Source: Stereum hirsutum FP-91666 SS1
Lineage: Eukaryota > Basidiomycota > Agaricomycetes > Russulales > Stereaceae
Direction of reading: 5' to 3'
Assembly: GCF_000264905.1 (NCBI RefSeq)
Contig: NW_006763148.1
Span: 713,575 to 777,574, forward strand
DNA length: 64,000 bases
Positions within the stretch are counted from its first letter, which is position 1. The number at the start of each line of letters is the position of its first letter. The position numbers and the translations under genes were made by a program. The notes below the pieces were generated by a model, which saw only the letters and a list, made by a program, of their open reading frames with translations, did no database searches and was not told the DNA's origin. Shown here one piece after another: positions 22,872 to 35,197 of this stretch.

Positions 22872-23132
22872 ATGATTCGCCGAAACCCGACCCTCATCCC
22901 CATGAGCGACATGGACGTCCAAGACATTCGCAACCTCATTGCACACAAGAAGGCAGTAGAGGCCGCTCAAGTCGCCGATGCAGCCAGTATCTTGATGGCT
23001 GCAAAGGGCAAGGGCAAAGACACGTATGCTGCGCCTGCGAACACGGCGCAAGGAGGACAAGGCTATGCAGCTGCTGAGGAGGCGAAGAGGAAGAGAGAGG
23101 GCATGAGCAGAGATGAGAGGCTGGGGCTCTGA
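22872..23132 (+). CDS. Anaphase-promoting complex subunit CDC26/Hcn1-like, 86 aa
   Basis: The N-terminus MIRRNPTLIPMSDMDVQDI matches the conserved start of CDC26, which begins MLRR-PT in human and MLRRNPT in fission yeast Hcn1. In those proteins the N-terminal residues thread into the TPR superhelix of APC6/Cut9 and stabilise it, in the nucleus. The remainder here is a short helical and lysine-rich tail (KRKREGMSRDERLG) without further signature, as is usual. It is a single exon. The small size and the reliance on about 20 residues keep this below certainty. Confidence 0.72.
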   Translation: MIRRNPTLIPMSDMDVQDIRNLIAHKKAVEAAQVADAASILMAAKGKGKDTYAAPANTAQGGQGYAAAEEAKRKREGMSRDERLGL

Positions 23133-23353
23133 TCATTCTTTGTTCGATTGTGTCTGCACGCATGGTGTGTCTATGGTCTCTCAATTATGGTGTGACACGC
23201 AGAAGTGAAGGCTACAACTCTGTTCGGCCATGCGTTTTAGTATTGGTACAAACAGAACAAATACGCGGATTACATGGCTGTCAATGAGATGTGTATCAGA
23301 AACTATGCGAGCACTATGCGAGACTTTCACGAAGTAGAGCCTAATGACCTCTT

Positions 23354-26262
23354 TCACGCCACGCCGTCCAACCTCCTCCGGAACTCTATACAACCCAGCA
23401 AGATAGTTAATACATGAATTTCCTGAGACGATACCTCCAGAGTGAGAACAGCTGGAACGTACCTTCCAAGTCCTTCACATCACACGACCCCGCCAGGTCC
23501 ATCCTCCCCATCTGCAGGACTGTCGTCTTCAAGCTATTCCAAAGCGCGTTCGACATAATGCCCCTTCCACCATCATCGACACCAGAAGCAGCACCCGATG
23601 ATTGTGAGTCGGAGGCGACGCGATCGCTATCTTGGAGTACGAGGGCGTCGAATATGTGTTGAACGGCTTCGTCGAATCGCTGGGTGCAGAATGGTTATAT
23701 CAATGCGATCAGCCACTTTATCAATGAATATGGGGCAATATTACAAAACATACCTTGAGGTTTAGACACGATATGCCTAGGTTGAACCTACAAGATTGGA
23801 ACGCTCCTCGTTAGTAACTAGGTCGTTGATAATGAAAGAGGGCGCACCACACTCACCTAGCACGAATGTACGCAGGATTCAACTCCAACGCACGATAATA
23901 ATACGAGACCGCATCACCGGGTCGTCCATTGTTAGCCATCGTAGCCCCGACGCGATTGTACAACAGCCAGTCATCTGGTCTGACAGACAACGCAGCCTGG
24001 AAGCAGTCTGAAGCCTTTGCGTACTCCTGCGCCACAAAAAAAAACAGAATACGCAAGGAACATCAGCTATCGGACATGAAGAAGAGACAGAGAATGTAAA
24101 CGTGCCTCGTTCGTGTTCAACAACACCGCGAGCGCAACCTGCACATCCGCATCCACCTCTCCCTCCCCCACGCTCCTCGCACAAGCGATCAAACAACCAA
24201 TCATCTCTCTAAACCCATCATTATCCCCCTGAACATCCGAATTCACCATCCTCCACCTCGCCACAGCTTCCTCGTACCTCTTGTTCCGTTCCACCCACTC
24301 TTTCACAGCCTCATACGTCTCCTGCCGATTGCCTTCATTGGTGTGCGAAACGGCAAGAGCCAGCCAAGAGGGCAGATGTGACGGATTGAGGGAGACGGCT
24401 CGTCGAAGGGCGGCGATAGCGTGTCCTTCGCGTTCGTTCTCTTGTTGTTTTACGCCGAGGGTGAACCAGGCGAGAGCGTTGGTAGGGTCTTGCTGGACTG
24501 TTGCTTCGAGTTGCAGGACGGTCTATTAATCGTCGGATCAGTCTTCATAAAACGCGATGAGGGGAATAAAACTGATAGGCTTACCTCGAAGAATGAAGAT
24601 TCCATTCCTCCATGCAACATATGCATCCTATTCATCGCTCCCATACCCGCCCTTCCAGCTCCGACGATATACGGATTTCCTTCCTGAAACCTATACCCAC
24701 TTCCTTCCTGGCCGACAGTCCTAATGCCACTCTCTGTAGCCTCAAACTTATCCCAATCCTCCTGTAGCGACCCCCATGTCTCTTCCCAGGCCATCTCTTG
24801 GCCCCGTCCATCGCCACTTCGGATACCTGGGTGGGCCACATCTTGACCTTGTGACGATGAAGAAGAAGACCCAGCATGAGGGTGTTGCCAATAATTGATG
24901 TATTCCTCGTTGTCTTGTCTGAAGTAGGCTTCGTTGGGGTCTTCCTCTCGGCCGGGAGCGGAATTAGCGGTGGGGTTCGCGTTCAACTGTGGCTGCACAT
25001 CCGTCCAGAATCGTCGTGCCTCAGGGTTCGACATGGGCATATCGAAAGTCACCGCTTTCCCCTTGCCCTTCACATCCCTCTGCGATTGCGACTGCTGGGT
25101 CCCGTCATTCTCCACGAACGAAGAACCAGCGTTGTCAACGACGAGTTCTCTGTCGCGGAGCTGTCGCATGAGGCCCATGAACGCGCTGTTCTTGAACTTG
25201 GGGTTCTGTTCGTGTGAGACGGCGTCGATGAGGTTACCTGCTGTGCGCGCTAGTTCGTCGGTCTCGTTCGCTGGGCGAGGCCGAGTTTGTGTAGCGGGTT
25301 CGATGGTGGTAGGCTGCATGACGGGCTGCGATGAGTGGGCATGAAACTCTTGGTCCCAGAGTTTCTCCGAGTCTGTGAGCAAGCGACAAGATGGCCCAAT
25401 CTCAAAGACGTGAAGTAGATATGCGTTGAAATGAAGCTTACGGTCTGGCTGCATTGGCTGCGATCGTTGCATGACCTGTCCGAATTCTTGGCCAAACTGA
25501 GGCATAGGAGAGCGAAACCCTAGTTCGACCAACATTCACATCGCTAAATATCCTACCCTCGCTTCCTCTCATGTAAAGAACGGACACACCTTGCATATTG
25601 AAATTCGGTGGTGTCATTTGCATTCCACCCATGCCCATTGCCTGCATCTGGTTACTGGGGAGACTCTGTACCTGCGGGCTCGCTACTTGCATTGGAGTCT
25701 GAATTTGACTCGATGAAGCCACACCACTTTGCTGCTTCGGAGACATGACCATAAAATCTGATGCCCAAGACGCAACGGCATTGGGTGCAGGAGAGGCCAT
25801 AGTTGTGTTGAGATTCATCCGTGGCTGAGACGTAGATGTGGAGGGTAATGAGGCTTGCATGGCCGCAAGGTCAAATGCGCTTGGAGGCTGGACGACGGGG
25901 ACAGAGGAGTGTTGATTGGCAGAGAAGAATCGGGCTGCATCCTGATGGATGTCTGGTCGCGAAGATTGTTCTGACCTAAATACCTATATATTGGCGAAGC
26001 AAAAGTTGACGGTCAGGCCACACGCGTGGATTAGCAGCACTATGCTCAACCGACCTCTCTCGATGATCCAGCTCGTCCTGGACCAAAAAAATCCTGATAG
26101 AAATTCAGCAAGAAGATTTCCCTCAGTAAAGTTCTCAAAGCGTTCAAGCATTGTACTACACACCTGCTGAATACCCCGATCCTGTTCAAACCTCTTCGCG
26201 AGACCTTGTAACGGATTCACCGGCCCACAGTCGGCCCCGCTCATCAGCATATTGAGCGACAT
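23354..26262 (-). CDS. PEX5: Peroxisomal targeting signal 1 receptor PEX5, 742 aa
   Basis: Cytosolic receptor that binds the C-terminal PTS1 of peroxisomal matrix enzymes and docks at the peroxisome. Nine exons join in phase: 26262-26164, 25983-25590, 25519-25442, 25372-24585, 24522-24106, 24026-23857, 23787-23754, 23679-23463 and 23385-23354. The N-terminus [19 protein letters not shown] holds the conserved cysteine at position 12, whose ubiquitination drives recycling in known PEX5. WxxxF motifs for Pex14/Pex13 occur as WASDF and WDQEF, with a further WDKF. The C-terminal half is TPR repeats, e.g. [43 protein letters not shown] and [21 protein letters not shown]. The intron between exons 5 and 6 starts with GC (24105), not GT. 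Confidence 0.93.
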
Positions 26263-29154
26263 CCTGTAGATTTGCTTTCCGACAGAATAACTAGCCAGAT
26301 GCAAGTAAAGAAAGCCAGCACGTAGAAGTAGCAAGGCAAGTGATGTATGTTTGTGTGCAGAGTGCCACCGTGGCCATCTCGACTTGGCAATTGATTTCCT
26401 CCGGCGACCTCGAGCCAAACGCGCGTGATTCTGGCCATCGGACATCCACGTGCGCGTTATGCAAATCGGGCTGAATTCCAATTTCCATCGTGCATCGTTC
26501 TTGATCTCGCCACACCAGAGCACCGTGACACTAGCCTCTCCTTCTGCGTATCGAGCAGCCAAACACAAATGACTCCCGGGTCAGAGCATGGTCTGACGGC
26601 GAGCAGTTGAACTCGATACATCGCATCTTAAGGAGATGTGCTACTGACCAAAGTGGTTTTTCTACCTCCAAAGGTGAGCACATCACCATCCTCAGGCTGG
26701 ACGAGTCGACGGGTTTTGAGGATAAGATAATCTGTTGTACTAGCCTGGATTTTGTGTCACATCTCACAAATGCTCCAAATAGACCTGAACACTAAGGCAG
26801 CTGTACCTGACTCGAAGCCACATCTCGGACAGCGCCATGCCCGATGCTACTGACTTCAAGTCGTCGTCCTTTCTACGCACACATCTGGAGCTGTGTTGAT
26901 CAATAACATCAACACCCGCAGAAGCGCGGGGCAACGGTGGTTGATTTATACCGACTCTTAGAAAGGTGCGTTGTCTGATAATGATTGAACTACCCCGATG
27001 TAGTCCATCGCCTATACTCAGCAGGGTGAAATTGGTGGTGTGCTGGGTTCTGCCCATGCTCTCCTTGAATCATCGCGGTCCATACTCTGATATTGGAGGT
27101 GGCTCTTGATTCGTGATGGATAGCTTCCCCGTCGTATTCTCTTGGGGATAATTCACTTTGGCAATACACAAGGTTCGGACCCACATACCCTGCCGTCGTT
27201 CAGAGACTTCGACAGCTAACGTACTCTTCGCATGCTCAGTCTATTGCGACTTATCACCGACCCAATCTAACGCCGAATCGTAGCAACTAGGCATAGAGTT
27301 CGTACTCCTCTTGTCCCCAGAAGGGTTCGAGCGTTCGCGAGGATAGCCCACAAAGAGTCTCTATCAAGGGTAGGTTATATTGCTGTGTGCGTTCCTCGGG
27401 AGGAACCGCCATCGTTGATCATTCTTACGGTAACTTGAAGAGATCCTCCTCGGAGTCGTCAGCGTTGCCAGTGAGCGTTGAGCGGTCCAACAATCCTTAA
27501 CTCGTGAGCGCGGTTTCGCAGGATCTATTCCCGTGTCGGACAATACAGTAGGTTACTCAATATGATGCTGTACTTCTATGTTTTGACTGCCGTTATAATT
27601 TGGAGACCTGCGCCGCGGCATGGTCATGATCAGCTTGAGGGTCATAGTGGAGGTCTCATCTTTTCATCTTCTACGGCGCCGCTGGGGGTATCGTATCGCT
27701 TTACCCGCCTCGAACAAGTCGTTATGAAGATGTGCAACAGCACAGACTAAGACCTCGATTCGTCACTCCACCTGTATCTTACAAATTTACAGGTCTCTAA
27801 TTCAAGACTTATTTGTGTGGTGTGGGTGTCAACGATCCAACACGCCACAATCAGAAGATCGCAACCTCGAGTCCCCATCCGTCCCGTTCTCTTCCCCTCC
27901 ATTCTCTGTCTTGACTCCCCAATACAATCCTACTATCTAAATCCCGCGTCCCTTGACAAGAACTTTGCCCCGGCAAAGACAATTTATACGAGACTGATCA
28001 TCCAGCCTATCTTCGTCTTCCGGCCCATCTTTGTCTTACGGTACGGGAGTCTGGATATATCCATCGCGGGGGCGAAAGCAAGCCGAAGTTCGAACGAGTG
28101 TTACAGCATTTGAATTCCGCCTCAAATGAGCGGGCCATCTCTAGCGGGAGGAGGAATGAGAGTCGGATACTAGTATCAAGTGCACGTATATATCTACGCG
28201 CCTCGCCTCGCCTCACTCACGCTCCAGTCCAACATCATCATCAAAACATCAGGAGTCCTCCGGGGTTAGGACCCACTTCAAAGTTCATACATAATTTGAA
28301 CATTGCTTGTTCCATATCTTGACTGAAATATATTCAGAGGCACCGAGGACATAGTAACTTACCTGTCCTTGCACTTCATAATAAAATCATAATCATTCGC
28401 CATCCATCACCATCCAATCCCCATACACACTTATACACACCTCTACACCTCCAGAACCTCACTGGAACAACTCAACGACTCAAGAAAAACAGACAAAGGA
28501 AACGGATGGACGTAGATCGCCTGCCAGGACGCGACGACGCCACAATGATCCCGTCGCGGCACACGGCAGATCCGACAACTCGGCGCGAAATCTTTTGTTT
28601 GCCCGTTTGTCTCACAAGTCACCCTCTCCTAAGTACCAGCCGCTCGACCCATCGATCCAACTATGTATCACCCAGCACCCCCCAGAAAAACATTAATCAA
28701 AAAATCAAATTACCCAAATCCACAAATCATCATCATGCATCATCAACTGCAATGCATATAAAACACATCCAGAACCAAGAACCGCAAGAGCAAAAGTAAG
28801 ACTAAGGCGTGCAATATAAAGAAGTACTTAGTAAGAAGACCGAGGAACGAGGAACTAATGACGACGAAACCAAAACCAATAGAGAGAAAAGGGGCATTGC
28901 GATGAAATAACTGGCGAGCAGACTAGAGGACTATAAGGAACTGTACATACAGATTGCACACGCATAAAACGAGGGGGGAAAACCCGAAACATTCGTAACA
29001 CGAGAAGGGTACGAACGAGAGACTGAGAGCGGGACGTGAGGGGGCTATATCATCCCCTTACCAAAAAACACTGGATTTATCCGCGAAAGGAACAGGACGA
29101 CGAACGTACCAGCACATCCAACTCGTCTCTCGTCTCTCGTCTTCTTCACCCGAA
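26263..29154. other. Gene-poor gap upstream of PEX5 and downstream of the C2H2 gene
   Basis: No gene is supported. The frame upstream of PEX5 stays open to about 26568 without a protein-like pattern. From about 28380 the DNA is A/C-rich and then purine-rich and could be the 3' untranslated region of the minus-strand zinc-finger gene. A hairpin, GTTGATcaataACATCAAC-like, lies near 26897. Confidence 0.35.
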
Positions 29155-31283
29155 TCATCGCATCTCATCAGAACTCCTCCCCACCTCTCCCGTCGACGGC
29201 ATACTCATCCCAGACGACGCCGACGCCTCCGTCGGTGTAATACTCGAATGCCTCGACGCAAACGCGTTCTTATCCTCCGCGGGCGACGCGGCGATGGTCG
29301 TCGTGACATTACTATTGTTCATATTTTTATTGCTCGTGGGACTGCTCGTGGCTATACCGGTCGGTTGTGTTTGTGGTAGAGGTTGAGGCTGAGGCTGAAG
29401 TTGTCCTTGCGCGTCGGCGACCTGGCGGCATTCTGATCCACCTTCAGAACGGACTAATCCGGTTCGCATTCGTTGGGTGTGGTGTGGTGTGTGTTTCAAG
29501 AGTAGGATAGGATTTGCGGTGTCGGCGGTCGTGAGAGAGACAAGGTTCACGTTTTAGGCGCGCAGGGGCAAAGGAAGCGGATGAGTCGAGGAAGAAGCAG
29601 CGAGGAAGGATGTTTGTGGCGTCGACATTGACGTTTGATGCATGGCAAAGGTAAATAGACAGTCAGCCGCCGAGCTTCACGGAAGACGTCAAGAGATAGA
29701 TAGGGACATGGCAGAAGAAGAGTGATAGACAGAGAGATGTGCGGATGGGGCAAGTGTGAAGCTAAAGACGGAAAGTGGTGTGTGACTTACGGTGGCGCTG
29801 AGAAAACCCGAGGGAGGAAGATAAGCGGAACATAAAAGTTAATTCCAGAGGTCAGTCAGTTGTTCGAGGACGAGGGATGGAAGACATGTGTATGTGTATA
29901 AGCGTCGTCGTGATTGGTGATTGAGAGAGGGCTTGGGATAGGGCAGGCTAGGGGAAACTTACATTAAGAGCATCCAGTCTGCTGAAGGTTTTGCCACAGC
30001 CTGAGCATGTATTGTTCGTGGACTTGGACTGATGAAGGGCTTGGTGGCGTCTTAATGAAACGCAAAGAGGCGTTAGGCATCCCCAAACGCGACAGACGAA
30101 GAGAGGACACGAGGGCGATGAAACACTCACTTGCAATCGTGCTGACGCGCAAAGCCCTTGTTGCAGCCGGGATACTCGCACCTATACGGTCTTTCCTCGG
30201 TATGAGAGCGGAGATGACCTGGGAAAGGGGAACGGGCCACAATTAGAACGGAACATGGGTGCCACAATTAGGACCGGCGCGGCACGAAGAGAGAAAGCTA
30301 AAGGCAAAACCGCAAACAGTGAAGGGAGACTGACCACGCAGGTTGAACCTCCGAGTGAAGGTGCTGCCACATCCCGGGACGGGACAGATGAAGTGCGCCT
30401 CGTTCCTCCTCCTGCTCGCGCTTGCAGCCTGTGTGGCGGTCGTGGTGACCTGCTGTTTCTCGACCTGGAGAATGGGTGGAAGACGACAGGGGATGCCGCC
30501 AATCGGAGATGGAGCAAAAGCACCCGCTGCAGAAGCGCTTTGCCCTGCACTGCCGCCCATTGCGGCAGAAGCAGACGCAGATGAGGGAAGTACCTGGGCG
30601 TGGCTGTAGAGAAGGGCCGCGTTTGGGGCGTAGTATGACTCGGGCTTCGGGCTGCGTCTGCCGTCTCTGCGCACGGTTGGGTACGGATGGCTCTTGCCTG
30701 CGTGCGGGTGGAGAGGAGGCGAGCTGCGAGCCTGCTGGGGCTGCGACTGGCTTTGGGACTGGGTGGCACCGCTGGCGGAGGGCTGCTGCTGCTGCTGCTG
30801 GGCCGGGGCGGACAGGGGCGCCAATTGCTGGTCCGGATTAGCGCTAGTTGTGGCGCCGGCAGGCTGTGCAGGGGTGCTATTAGGCGCGTAGTAATTGTTG
30901 TAGTAGGACGTGGGGGACTGGGCAGAGGCAATGGGGGGTGGCGAGTACGAAAAGCTGGCCGAGTGCGAGTGTGTCGGAGTGGGCAGGTCGCGCTGGGCAG
31001 TATACCTCTGCACTGGGGGACTGGCCATCTGGATATTGGAATTTGGGAAGGGAGAGTGGGAGTTGTCGGTGAAGGGTTGATGGTAGAGAGAAGCGGTGAG
31101 TGCTTCGCGCATACGGATGTGGGGGTCGATGATGGAAGACCTGGAAAAGGCCGAGTTGGGACGAGACGCCTGGCCGGAGTCGGACATGTAGGTCGAGCCG
31201 CGCGACGCGCTCGAGGTGGACGCCCCGGGCGTGTCCCAGAACGCGTGCGCCTGCGGGTGGAAGTTCGCCAGTGTCGCGTGCAT
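29155..31283 (-). CDS. C2H2 zinc-finger transcription factor, 476 aa
   Basis: Five exons join in phase: 31283-30335, 30218-30131, 30050-29963, a 7-nt micro-exon 29797-29791, and 29453-29155. The first 290 residues are rich in S, P, Q and A, with glutamine runs, as in activation regions. Then come two classical fingers: [20 protein letters not shown] with RSH, and [19 protein letters not shown] with ALH, joined by an [12 protein letters not shown] linker. A third motif reads [20 protein letters not shown] with EGGSEC after it. In this third motif the last zinc ligand appears to be a cysteine rather than a histidine, or is displaced. The micro-exon supplies the RHL of this motif. The tail is Q/P/S-rich. 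It is presumably nuclear and DNA-binding; its targets are unknown. Confidence 0.85.
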
Positions 31284-32286
31284 TGTCTAGCTCTTTCTCG
31301 ACGTCGTTGTGGGCAGCGGCGGGGACACAGTGCACAGAGCCCATCACCTCCGTCCTTTATACATCCCCCCTGAACCTCTCGCCTCGCACTCGGTCCATCA
31401 ACGTCAGCCCAGGCGGCCACGGCAATCTCATCAATCCCAGAATGGCAACTTCCGGCCGAATCTGCTCGGGCCTCTGGTGCCCGATCCGATCGAACCCCAG
31501 TTTATGCCCGATTGTCAATCAACGCCGCCTTGAGCTCGCGCACATAACATTCCCACGCCGCTGGGTCCGTATGTTTTTCTGTTTGGCCTCGTCTTGTATC
31601 GCGCTCGCGACTGGCAGATATCAGGTAAGACCGTAAACATATCACTAACTGCCAGCGCTGCTCCCACACGCTGTCTTGACTACCTCCCGATGCCTACACG
31701 TCTATATCCCCAATCTGCTCCTCCGTTTCCTCAAACATCGCACGAACCCACATCTCGTGGCGGTGCTAGACCGCCGTTCCTCTACTACCTCCGTCAACCG
31801 CGCATGTTACCCAGCATCTCCCTTCAATTCAGGCCTCACTTGATGCTGATCGCAACTGCTTTCGGAGGCGTAAAAATAGCTGTAGGTAGGGCGTAATAAA
31901 TTGCTCTCAATTACCGCTTTACTTGATGATGATCATCGCGGCTTGTGTTTTCCGCGTCTCTCAACTTTTGCAGAGGCAAGTCACCCACCCTTTGAAGCGT
32001 TTACTGGCCGGCCTACCGACGCCTCCGTGATCCAGGTTTACGCGTCGTGTTCTCAACTCTTTCCGTGTATACTGAAACAGTTCGGCACTGGGACTACGGA
32101 AGGAACGAGCGCTGATGAATACCGTCGGCGGATAATTTGAAGAAGAACCCAATCGCAGCACGAACATACGCAGCTTGCAGCCCGGTCTGAAGTTGGCGCC
32201 GGGACGAGAAGACTTTTTTTCGCGACGACTATGTAGTCCTCTCGTTTGAGTCGTCTTTGCCAGCGAAACGTGCGGCGCGAGTTGCT

Positions 32287-32394
32287 CATGGTATGTCCAC
32301 CGCCCATGGTATGTCCACCGCTCATGGTATGTCCACCGCTCATGGTATGTCCACCGCTCATGGTATGTCCATCGCTCATGGTATGTCCATCGCT
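32287..32394. repeat. Minisatellite, six 18-bp units
   Basis: Six head-to-tail copies of CATGGTATGTCCACCGCT, with single-base variants at unit 1 (final C) and units 5 and 6 (ATCGCT). The unit length is a multiple of three, so frames stay open on both strands, but no gene context supports translation. Confidence 0.95.
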
Positions 32395-33706
32395 GACCCC
32401 AGCCTCGACTAACTCTAGGTCCAATACACAGACTCGGGACCCATCCAAACAGTATCCAAACCCAAACCCCCGATTCGAATCACGAATCCACAAACCACGA
32501 AATTAGACTCGACTCAAGTCACCGTGCACTGGCACACCGCAATCGACACCCACCTCCACCCAGAAGCCCCGTTCATCTCGCGAGAGGAATCCTGTGCCGT
32601 GCCGTACATATAGTACCAATCGAGCTCATAAGAAAGTGTTTTGATCCTTGCAAGCGAAGTGTCTTCTTGACCCTCTCAAGCGCGGTCTTCTTCTCGGCAG
32701 CCTGACACTGAGAGCACAGCAGCAAGATCGGAAGTGGACGGTGGCGCAGCAGCGTAGGTAAGCTCATACAGTACCGATCCCTCAGTGTTCACTGTGTTCT
32801 GTTCATTTCCTTACAGTAATTACGCAGACCGCCGGGTCATCGGACAAAGATCTCCACATGCACGGACCTGGCCTGGTGTGTTGCCTGCGACTCAGGACCA
32901 TCGATATCGTCGTTATTCTGTTACATGGCACTTTACAGCTCTAAGTATCGATGCCCACCAGCTTGACTGCTATCTGACAGCCTCGTTCACGTTCGCATCC
33001 CGTCAGCGAAGCCCGTTCGAGCTCATGCTCAGGCTGTACAAGCATGTCCTTTTCCTCATACGGAATCGGGGCGTACCTCCTCGAACTAATACTCCATACG
33101 CCGTGCCCCTACATGCAGGGTGCATATCGGACCTTTCCTGTTGCCCGTCCGTCCCTTGATGGTAGTAAAGTAAAAGGCCTTCAAACCGACACTGGCAGGT
33201 CCATTGACATGCAAATTATGACAGGCTTCCCTCGCGCGCACTGCTAACACCGCAGAAGTATAGAAGCATCGTGAAGTAACGCCTGAATAGTTGTCGGGCT
33301 AATGGATCATTTTTCACTCGTCCCTGTCTGTCTGCCGCAACATTGCGTGGTGACTGTAACGATCCTCATAATCCCCACGCATACCCTTTTGCTTTCGTCC
33401 GTTATTCGCCGTTCGCCGTCTGAGCCTTCTGCTGTCGTTCCCAATCTCGAGTATTCGCCTTCCTCTTACGGGCGATGCAGACTCAGGTATCTTATCGATT
33501 CAACTTCACCGGTCACCGCTCTACCCTCCTTACCTCCCGTTGCCTTGCCTTTTTTCTGTCAGTACTCACGACAATACCCCCGTACGCTATACAGAATGGG
33601 GCTGAACGGGGGAAACGTCGGGAATTATACTCGAGTAGAACGCCCGATTGTTAGTAGGGCCCGCCGGCACGCTTTGTTGTCGTTTTAATGGAAGAAATGA
33701 TGATTA

Positions 33707-33874
33707 GCCTTGCTCAGAGTTCGCATATTGAGGCCTAGCATATGCCCATTAGGGAGAAACTGCTCGGCAAACCCTCTTGGCTGTGCTGGAGCTCATCTCA
33801 AACTCATATCGAGCTCATATACAAGCTCATATACTGCGTTTATGAGGGCTCGATATGAGCACTCTGAACAAGGC
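33707..33874. mobile_element. 168-bp MITE with TA target duplication
   Basis: Terminal inverted repeats of roughly 29 bp begin GCCTTGYTCAGAGT and include CATAT(T/C)GAG. Both ends are flanked by TA (33705-33706, 33875-33876), which suggests mobilisation by a Tc1/mariner-type transposase. The interior has several GAGCTCATAT-like words. No coding capacity. Confidence 0.75.
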
Positions 33875-34254
33875 TATTCCTTCCGGGTCGATCTTTGGTT
33901 TGTGGCTTGGCTCGAGCTTGAGCGTGTAAGGCTTTTTGTTTTGGGCTATGTGATGAGATTGCTTGCTGAACGTTTTGTCCCCAGTTAGACTCCAGTGCAA
34001 TGTTGTCCTGCATGACACGGTTTCTCGATGGGACTACTCCGGACGGTCTTGCTCTCCCAACTGCTAGGTACGCAAATTTACCGGTGGGCGATGTATTGGA
34101 GTGATCGCAGGATACTTATAATCTTCTGATGCTCCACTGGATAAGTCGTGATCTATGATTTGTCCACTGTTTCAAGACATACTTCTTTGCAGGCTGCGGA
34201 TTGGAGCACTGGGAAGTTTTTTTTTTCAAAGTCTCAATGCCTGGGAGATCATCT

Positions 34255-34300
34255 CACTGCTGCGTACAAAGCGTGCTTCATGATACACGACGCAGCAGTG
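34255..34300. repeat. Perfect 11-bp hairpin
   Basis: Arms CACTGCTGCGT (34255-34265) and ACGCAGCAGTG (34290-34300) are exact reverse complements around a 24-nt loop. No T-run follows and no gene is adjacent. Confidence 0.6.
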
Positions 34301-35197
34301 CCTATGATTTCGTTTCCCCCATCGAGTAAGTAAAGTATCTCGATGTTATCGGGGGGTCGCCCAAGGACTAATCCCCTCACACCACGGAGAAGACATAACA
34401 ACTAACGGCTAACCATCAAGGCTTATGCCCAATTGCGGGGAAGTCGGAATCATCATGATGGTTTAACGTTAAGTTTCGAACCCCGAACTCGAACTTCTTA
34501 CTGATTCCAGACTCCGACCTTAGGCTGTCCACTGGCATGCGAAGCTGATTGTTGATACAGACAGTTTCGCCTTTGATCTCTAACGCGCTTCATGCGGCCA
34601 GTATCGAGACTTTTAGTGCTAGGGTGAAAGGCCGAACCATGTCGGACATCATCGTATTTTTGAAGACTCGTCGGACGGCGGCCGTCGTGCGTCTGTATTC
34701 ACAGTATCCACAGTACTTCAGTACAGCAAACCTGATGGGATGCGAAGATCATATCTAGCTGGTTACCTGACCCCTTTGGTTCGTGTTGGAAGCCCGTGGC
34801 TGTTTCCGTTCGCGAAGGACTCGGAGTGACGGTTCCTGCTTGAACGGAGTTCCCAGGAACACATCGGGTGTTATTATGTCAAAAGCTATCGAACGTGTAC
34901 AACAATATTTAAGAATACAGAAACTCTAAGTAGATTGTCGGTACATAATAGAATGTACAGTAATAAGTGTTGGTGTTGGTGAAGGCCGAGGTGTTGCGTC
35001 CACGATTGCCAGTTGGCGTCCATTGCGGGTAAGGATGCCAGAGGATGGAAAGAAATGGACAGAGCCGATGAAACGATCACGTATGCACAGAGTGCGAATC
35101 CTTGTCGCTCGATCAAAGCTACACCTTCTATCACCCCATAGCGCTACACACAACAGTCACCTAGCGACATGTAGATCTCAGAAATCCAGCCAGCTAC

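Larger units (their letters stand above)
31284..35197. other. 3.9-kb gap without recognised genes
   Basis: Apart from the minisatellite (32287-32394), the MITE (33707-33874) and a hairpin (34255-34300), I see no supported feature. Frames of up to 128 codons around 32785-33690 have no family resemblance or splice context. The first few hundred bases are the promoter of the C2H2 gene. Confidence 0.4.

Noticed and set aside
30687..31373. Plus-strand frame of 228 codons antisense to the zinc-finger gene
   Set aside because: Antisense shadow of the low-complexity exon; no protein-like pattern.
30182..31420. Long minus-strand frame of 412 codons over the zinc-finger gene
   Set aside because: It is an R/P-rich shadow of the S/P/Q-rich coding frame in a GC-rich exon.
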